DNA of 10,872 nt from Saprospiraceae bacterium. GTDB lineage: Bacteria > Bacteroidota > Bacteroidia > Chitinophagales > Saprospiraceae. A model generated the notes under the pieces. That model worked only from the letters and a program-made list of their open reading frames with translations, made no database searches and was not told the DNA's origin. The position numbers were made by a program, and so were the translations under genes. Position 1 is the first letter of the stretch, and every line of letters starts with the position of its first letter. The DNA lies in assembly GCA_013001805.1 (NCBI GenBank), contig JABDLW010000099.1, forward strand, positions 1 to 10,872, written 5' to 3'. Positions 6,860 to 10,872 of the stretch are shown one piece after another.

Positions 6860-8332
6860 ATGAAATGGATTGCCCTAATTTTTTCCGTCACTTTTTTTTG
6901 CCTGAAACTGACAAGCCAGCCCGATCGCATTGATATTACACTCAGCGAAATTATCCGTATCGCCCAGGGAGAGGCACCGGTAGCGCTGATTGCCCAAACC
7001 CGTTTAAGTAATAATTATTGGCGCTATCAGTCATCACTGGCAGATTTTAAACCTCAATTAAGTCTTTGGGGCACCTTACCAGACTTAAATCGCTCCATTG
7101 AGTCCATACCTTTACCCGATGGTACCGAGAAATTCCTTAACCGGTCTTTTATGAATACGCAATCTGGTGTTCGTATGAGCCAGCGAGTGGCCCAAACCGG
7201 TGGGCTGTTTTATGCCGGGACTAATTTGCGCCGGATTGATCTATTTGGCGACTTCGCATCTATATCCTATCTGTCCGCACCACTTACTTTCGGCTTTGTG
7301 CAACCTCTCTTTCAATTCAATCAATATAAGTGGGATCGACAGCTGCAAGCACTTGATTACGAATCATCTACCAAAAGATATTCTGAAGAAAAAGAAACCA
7401 TTGCTTATGATGCGGTGAATTTATTTTTCACCTTATATCTTGCTCAACTTAATCTGGAAGAAGCACGTCGCCAAAAGATCTATGCCGATTCACTTTATCA
7501 AATTTCCATAGGTAGATTTGAAGTGGGCAGAATTGCAGAAACCGCCTTGCTTCAGATTGAGCTGCGATCAAAAAATGCCGACACCGAAGTAGCCACTGAG
7601 CTGCTCAATTACCAAACCGCAAATCAAAACCTGCGGAATTTTCTCGGAGTAAAAAATGATGTAGAATTTAATTTGCAGACTCCCGAAATCCTTCCCGAAT
7701 ATGACATTGATCCGGTCACTGCGCTGCAATATGCCCGGGCTTATCGCAGTCAGACTACCGAATTTCGCATTCGGCTGATGGAGGCCCAGATGGACATGGA
7801 GGAAGCACAAAAATCCGGTGGATTAAATATAGATTTGAGTGGTTCATTTGGCCTATCGCAAACGGCCCCTACTTTTATCGACGCCTATAGAAATGCCATT
7901 GATCAGGAACGCATCACTTTGCAATTCCAAATACCTATCGCCGATTGGGGGAAAAATCGGGCCCGCCGCGAAATTGCCAAATCAAATCTGGATTTAACCC
8001 AACGTACCATCGAGCAAGATAATGTCAATTTTGAACAGGAAGTGATTTTACGTGTCCAACAGTTTGCCTTAAAAAGATCCCAACTTGAACTTTCACTGCG
8101 TGCTTCAGAAGTCGCGCAAAAAAGAGTGGAAATTGCCAAGAGCCGTTATCAAATCGGAAAGATTGATGTTACTGATCTCAACATCGCCTTAAATGAATAT
8201 CAGGATGCGCGCAAGGCATACATTCAGGCAGTGTGGTCACTCTGGACCGCTCACTACGAAATCAGGAATCTGACACTATTTGATTTTATTAATCGAAAGT
8301 CACTAGCAGAGAATCCGGCAAGTCTGAATTAG
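6860..8332 (+). CDS. TolC family outer-membrane efflux channel protein
   Basis: A 490-aa protein with a Sec signal peptide (about 1-20, MKWIALIFSVTFFCLKLTSQ) and two outer-membrane-efflux repeats rich in long helices. The two equivalent helix-turn motifs are clear: GRFEVGRIAETALLQIEL (about 218-235) and SRYQIGKIDVTDLNIALNEY (about 428-447). The beta-strand/turn IPIADWGKNRARR (358-370) is typical of the family. As a trimer it should form the outer-membrane beta-barrel and periplasmic tunnel that docks with the adaptor. It starts 12 bp after the permease stop, completing a three-gene exporter operon. There is no lipobox cysteine after the signal, so it is not predicted to be a lipoprotein. Confidence 0.92.
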   Translation: MKWIALIFSVTFFCLKLTSQPDRIDITLSEIIRIAQGEAPVALIAQTRLSNNYWRYQSSLADFKPQLSLWGTLPDLNRSIESIPLPDGTEKFLNRSFMNTQSGVRMSQRVAQTGGLFYAGTNLRRIDLFGDFASISYLSAPLTFGFVQPLFQFNQYKWDRQLQALDYESSTKRYSEEKETIAYDAVNLFFTLYLAQLNLEEARRQKIYADSLYQISIGRFEVGRIAETALLQIELRSKNADTEVATELLNYQTANQNLRNFLGVKNDVEFNLQTPEILPEYDIDPVTALQYARAYRSQTTEFRIRLMEAQMDMEEAQKSGGLNIDLSGSFGLSQTAPTFIDAYRNAIDQERITLQFQIPIADWGKNRARREIAKSNLDLTQRTIEQDNVNFEQEVILRVQQFALKRSQLELSLRASEVAQKRVEIAKSRYQIGKIDVTDLNIALNEYQDARKAYIQAVWSLWTAHYEIRNLTLFDFINRKSLAENPASLN

Positions 8333-8389
8333 ATTCAGGGCATCCTCACTCCCAGTTGCATCCTTGCTTATACTATCTATTTTTTTACG

Positions 8390-8414
8390 GAGATTTGTAT
8401 CTCATAGATTTTTT
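8390..8414 (+). terminator. Possible weak terminator after the efflux operon
   Basis: GAGAT (8390-8394) and ATCTC (8399-8403) form a perfect 5-bp stem with a 4-nt loop. A run of six T follows at 8409-8414 after a 5-nt spacer. It is in the 114-bp gap between the convergent TolC-like and DUF6265/SnoaL genes, the right place for a terminator. The stem is short and the T run is set off from it, so confidence is low. An earlier run of seven T (8381-8387) has no stem before it. Confidence 0.3.
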
Positions 8415-8446
8415 ACCAGTCTGCCCATAAACAAACACGAAAATAC

Positions 8447-9295
8447 CTATGGTTTATCATAATAGGTGAAATCCTTTTTGATCATATTATTTTCGATGCT
8501 AAATATTGAAACGATGGGAAGGGTCCATACTGAGCCATCGGTTAGCGTTCCGGTTGATAAATATTCCACAATGACTTGCCCCTTATCCGATTCATAAATA
8601 TTTTCAATTTCATCGGCAATATCGGGCGTATTCTTGTTCAGCTTCATATAATTTTCAAGGATTGCATCCCGTGTCTGCAACACCGATTTCATACCCGTTG
8701 CCGGATCCTTGATTTCCGCAAATTCAGCGTACAGTTTTACCACTTCTTCCCAATTATGCTGATTGAAATAGTGAAATAAAAGTTTAATCAAAGCGATGTT
8801 GGCGGAACTTCGTTTCATCGCAAAGGTTTGATATTTCCATTGTCCATCTTTCGATGGTCCGGAAATTTCTGCAACCAGTCGATCTGGTGCAATCTGGGTA
8901 TAGGATATTACCTGAGGAAAATCGTGTTCCGGGGCCTCAACGATAAATTTTCCCGGCGAGATATAAGAGGATTCGAAAACAACGGGATTGCCTTTGTTCT
9001 GATCCCGCACCGCAGGAATATAGAGTATTCCTTTGTCTTTTGCAACAATCCTTAATGTTTCAAAAATTATGGTGTCGACTCCTTTTATGGCATAACTTTT
9101 TCCCTGATATTCTGAAGGACTGATCTGGGTCCACTTTTCGTAAATTAATCCGGAAGATGTTTCATTTTCCCACGTTCCCAGCAGCCATTCAAGGCTACCA
9201 ATAGCTGAGCTGTCCTGCATTTTTGTTGATTCCACACAAAGGATCCTTGATGATGAGGCGAAAAACAATAGGGTAATTAGAAGAATTGATTTCAT
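8447..9295 (-). CDS. Secreted two-domain protein: DUF6265-like plus SnoaL-like (NTF2 fold)
   Basis: A 282-aa protein with an N-terminal signal peptide (about 1-20, MKSILLITLLFFASSSRILC). The cysteine at 20 lacks a small residue at -1, so a lipobox is doubtful. Residues about 32-162 match DUF6265, a lipocalin-like beta domain: IGSLEWLLGTWENE, IYEKWTQISPSEYQGKSY, FVEAPEHDFPQVISY-type strand, DGQWKYQTFAMKR. Residues about 164-280 match the SnoaL/NTF2-like fold: ALIKLLFHYFNQHNWEEVVKLYAEFAEIKDP, then RDAILENYMKL and strands ending VSIFSIENNMIKKDFTYYD. Both folds form ligand-binding pockets, but no catalytic residues can be assigned. It lies 177 bp downstream of the AraC gene on the same strand. 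A promoter box was not found; the near miss CAAATACTA at 9315-9323 (read on the minus strand) has one extra base in the TAnnTTTG pattern. Confidence 0.8.
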   Translation of the reverse strand: MKSILLITLLFFASSSRILCVESTKMQDSSAIGSLEWLLGTWENETSSGLIYEKWTQISPSEYQGKSYAIKGVDTIIFETLRIVAKDKGILYIPAVRDQNKGNPVVFESSYISPGKFIVEAPEHDFPQVISYTQIAPDRLVAEISGPSKDGQWKYQTFAMKRSSANIALIKLLFHYFNQHNWEEVVKLYAEFAEIKDPATGMKSVLQTRDAILENYMKLNKNTPDIADEIENIYESDKGQVIVEYLSTGTLTDGSVWTLPIVSIFSIENNMIKKDFTYYDKP

Positions 9296-9391
9296 AGTTC
9301 ATTTTTTAGCATGCCAAATACTATATTTCTTTACCGCTGTCAACGTTATAAAAAATACCGGTCGCTGAATTCTCCAGTTTAGTCTTAGTCG

Positions 9392-9407
9392 ATGGCCAAA
9401 GGGCCAT
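9392..9407. repeat. Short perfect stem-loop between the AraC and DUF6265/SnoaL genes
   Basis: ATGGCC (9392-9397) and GGCCAT (9402-9407) pair perfectly around a 4-nt loop. No T tract follows it on either strand, so it is not a clear intrinsic terminator. It lies 97 bp upstream of the DUF6265/SnoaL start and may be a regulatory site or an RNA hairpin in a read-through transcript. Confidence 0.35.
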
Positions 9408-9472
9408 AGTGCAAAATGTAACATCGCCAAGATGCATTATTGATTAATCCGAAAATTGTAAAATTGCGACAA

Positions 9473-10288
9473 TTACTCAGCTGAATAAAATAAGGCTGAT
9501 AATTTAAGGTTAGCGGCATAAAACTGCTTTGGACTCTGACCTGTGAACTCTTTAAAATCTTTAATGAAATGAGCCTGATCGTAGTAGTTGCTTTCATGAG
9601 CCAGCCGGGTTAGGTTACAGCCACCTTTAGCTGATAGCATTTTAAGTGTCCTCTGTAAGCGAATGATTTTTGCTAATTGTTTAGGGCTGATGCCCACGAT
9701 AGAAGCAAATCTACGTTCTAATTTTCTACGATGTATATGCAAGTCATCCGATAGCGCTGCAACCTGAACATCTCCTTGAGATTGTAAAATAACGGTGACA
9801 CTCGCATTGATTATTTGATCAATAGCTTCATCCCCGGGCAATCTCTCCAATAAAAATGACTCACAAATATTTTTTCGCTGGGTGGCATTAGCCGCATGGT
9901 ACATTTTGCCTTCTAGTACCTCACCCGCACTCCCGAAAAGTTCCGATAGTCTGGTTGCTTTGTTTCGCATTTTAATAAGCGGCAAAGTAGCAAAAGGTAG
10001 ATACCCATCAGGATGAAAGCGTACAGCGAAAATGTCCGTCTTACCGGTCGGTTCAATTTCCAGTGCATGGGTTATTTGACCAAAGACAAAGCTCCGGGGC
10101 TGCACAATGGTAGTTCCGTCGTTCCGGTATTGGAGATAAGGATCACCAAAGTGAAATATCAGTTCCATGCATCCGTCAGGGACGATTCTTTGTTTGATCA
10201 AAGTGTCTCCTGCTGAAGATTTCAGAGTCCAGATACATTTAATGAAGGAACTGAGTTCTGTGGCCGGTTGATAAGTTTTGTATTCCAT
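9473..10288 (-). CDS. AraC-family transcriptional regulator with DUF6597-like N-terminal domain
   Basis: A 271-aa cytoplasmic regulator. The N-terminal part (about 1-110) fits the DUF6597-type sensor half common in Bacteroidota AraC proteins: P8 and LSSFIKCIWTLKS, then RIVPDGCMELIFHFGDPY (34-51) and FVFGQITHALEIEPTGKTDIFAVRFHPDGY. The C-terminal part (about 165-260) is the two-helix-turn-helix AraC DNA-binding domain. Its first HTH is around DVQVAALSDDLHIHRRKLERRFASIVGISPKQLAKIIRLQR and its second around LTRLAHESNYYDQAHFIKDFKEFTGQSPKQFY, with the family-typical ending GQSPKQFY. The ligand is unknown. Targets could include the downstream secreted gene or its own promoter. The start is the ATG at 10288; a near-consensus -7 box (TAGGATTG on the minus strand, 10315-10322) lies only 27 bp upstream. 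Confidence 0.92.
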   Translation of the reverse strand: MEYKTYQPATELSSFIKCIWTLKSSAGDTLIKQRIVPDGCMELIFHFGDPYLQYRNDGTTIVQPRSFVFGQITHALEIEPTGKTDIFAVRFHPDGYLPFATLPLIKMRNKATRLSELFGSAGEVLEGKMYHAANATQRKNICESFLLERLPGDEAIDQIINASVTVILQSQGDVQVAALSDDLHIHRRKLERRFASIVGISPKQLAKIIRLQRTLKMLSAKGGCNLTRLAHESNYYDQAHFIKDFKEFTGQSPKQFYAANLKLSALFYSAE

Positions 10289-10483
10289 GACACAACATTA
10301 CCGAGAGTTTTCGCCAATCCTATTCGATAACCTATTTGGCTGTTTTAAGATACTAATTTTGCTATTGGTGATTGGGGAATAATTCACGGCTTAAAGCGAT
10401 AAAGACATTAGGGTGTCACTGTCAATTTCAACCGCGTAAATTCGCCTCGCACCGTAAAATGTCTGAGAATAACTTCTGACACA

Positions 10484-10549
10484 CTTGTCTTGGGGGAAGC
10501 CTTCGACCAGAGCAGTGCCAGAGAAGGCCGAAGGACTCATCATGACAAG
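10484..10549. repeat. Long imperfect hairpin, candidate intergenic repeat element
   Basis: The outer arms CTTGTC (10484-10489) and GACAAG (10544-10549) are exact complements, as are the inner arms CCTTCG (10500-10505) and CGAAGG (10529-10534). Between them a few more pairs are possible (TG with CA, and GGG with CTC with one wobble). The 66-nt unit could thus fold as one long interrupted stem. An alternative inner stem is GCCTTC (10499-10504) with GAAGGC (10523-10528). Such structure fits a REP-like or MITE-like intergenic repeat or a 3'-UTR RNA element. Other genome copies cannot be checked here. Confidence 0.45.
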
Positions 10550-10585
10550 CCAAAGGGAGGACTCATTTAAGTGAACCCTAATAAG

Positions 10586-10607
10586 TCGAAAGGAATCCCT
10601 TCGAAGG
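10586..10607. repeat. Second CGAAGG-type hairpin/palindrome
   Basis: TCGAAAGG (10586-10593) pairs with CCTTCGA (10598-10604) around AATC, with one bulged A. The right arm is also part of a perfect 10-bp palindrome CCTTCGAAGG (10598-10607). It repeats the hexamer core of the hairpin at 10484-10549 and lies 54 bp after the stop of the S74-type gene, on that gene's 3' side. No T tract follows on the minus strand. Confidence 0.4.
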
Positions 10608-10660
10608 TGCCCAGCCTGAGATCAGTCCATTCTCTTTGGTACCAGTGATAACCCCTTTAT

Positions 10661-10872
10661 TTACTCTGGCGATGCGATCGTAATGCCACTCTCCAATAAT
10701 ATAGCTTCTATCGCCAGTAATCTATTTTCTACATTGGATTTCGTCCCTGCCGCGACCTCTCCAGCCCTGGCAAGATCTTCTAATTGCATTTCAAGTCTTT
10801 CTATCGTTGATTGCTGCTCTTTTATGGCCTCGACGAGTACGGGAATAACACCCATATACGCCACGGTATATA
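10661..10872 (-). CDS. C-terminal fragment of a tail-fibre-domain (peptidase S74-type chaperone) protein, truncated by the window edge
   Basis: The minus-strand frame is open through base 10872 and ends at the TAA at 10661-10663, so this is the last about 70 residues of a longer protein. The first visible residues, YTVAYMGVIPVLVEAIKEQQ, match the end of the S74-type intramolecular chaperone as found in many Bacteroidota tail fiber domain-containing proteins: a Tyr followed by an IPVLVEAIKEQQ helix. An amphipathic coiled coil follows (STIERLEMQLEDLARAGE, then NVENRLLAIEAILLESG), probably a trimerisation stalk. In phage tail spikes and related proteins this domain assists trimer folding and may cut itself off. 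Its Ser-Lys catalytic dyad would lie upstream, outside the window. GTG at 10864 and ATG at 10855 are internal codons, not starts. No T9SS C-terminal sorting domain follows. Confidence 0.7.
   Translation of the reverse strand, partial: YTVAYMGVIPVLVEAIKEQQSTIERLEMQLEDLARAGEVAAGTKSNVENRLLAIEAILLESGITIASPE

Larger units (their letters stand above)
10289..10660. other. 372-bp intergenic region without a convincing gene
   Basis: It separates the AraC start from the stop of the S74-type gene on the same strand, so it should hold the AraC promoter and the 3' end of the tail-fibre transcript. The half near AraC is AT-rich. The half from about 10480 to 10620 is richer in G+C and full of CCTTCG/CGAAGG inverted motifs, listed separately. 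A minus-strand frame of 43 codons (10408-10539) is open but lacks an ATG and shows no family motif, so I do not call a gene. Confidence 0.7.

Noticed and set aside
6301..6930. Minus-strand open frame of 209 codons
   Set aside because: It is antisense to the strongly conserved C-terminal half of the MacB-like permease; its translation is Met/Ile/Ala-rich without family motifs.
9454..9474. AATTGT/ACAATT stem just after the AraC stop (minus strand)
   Set aside because: It is a 6-bp AT-rich stem with a 9-nt loop followed by only a few T, too weak to call a terminator.
10354..10361. Plus-strand TAATTTTG, an exact match to the TAnnTTTG -7 box
   Set aside because: No plus-strand gene follows before the window edge, and such 8-mers are expected by chance in AT-rich spacers.
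10408..10539. Minus-strand open frame of 43 codons ending RLKLTVTP
   Set aside because: No ATG start and no known family motif. It runs through the hairpin element, so it is more likely part of a repeat than a gene.

Overview
The window looks like chromosomal DNA of a Bacteroidota bacterium, most likely a Saprospirales-type organism. This rests on the protein mix: a short PspC protein, a stand-alone DUF4159 protein next to RsmE, DUF3467, a MacB-type permease without its own ATPase domain, an AraC regulator with a DUF6597-like sensor half, and the C-terminus of an S74-type tail-fibre-domain protein. It also rests on weak or absent Shine-Dalgarno sequences and on two matches to the Bacteroidota -7 promoter box TAnnTTTG. 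The genus cannot be fixed from the sequence alone.

Left part (1-2000). The 3' two thirds of rsmE (16S rRNA m3U1498 methyltransferase) overlaps by an ATGA junction a secreted DUF4159 protein. Converging on this pair is a minus-strand pair: a 147-aa membrane-anchored protein with a PKD-like fold, followed by a 70-aa PspC membrane protein.

Middle (2000-3900). A divergent, AT-rich promoter region of 284 bp separates the minus-strand pair from a plus-strand pair: a DUF3467 protein and a class I/II PLP-dependent aminotransferase.

Centre (3900-8450). After a 231-bp spacer with a possible terminator and an operator-like dyad comes a tight three-gene efflux operon: a MacA/HlyD-like periplasmic adaptor, a MacB-like ABC permease whose start overlaps the adaptor stop by one base, and a TolC-like outer-membrane channel 12 bp further on. 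These would form a tripartite cell-envelope exporter. The ATPase it needs is not in this window.

Right part (8447-10872). All genes here are on the minus strand: an AraC-family regulator, then downstream of it a secreted two-domain protein (DUF6265-like plus SnoaL-like). At the window edge is the C-terminal piece of a tail-fibre/S74-type protein ending in a coiled coil. The 372-bp gap before it has no convincing gene but carries a structured element built from repeated CCTTCG/CGAAGG motifs.

No RNA gene, CRISPR array, insertion sequence or complete prophage was found. Most of the window is ordinary housekeeping and envelope gene content. The points worth a second look are the ATPase-less efflux operon with its dyad leader, the intergenic CGAAGG element, the PKD/PspC pair, and the truncated S74-type gene.
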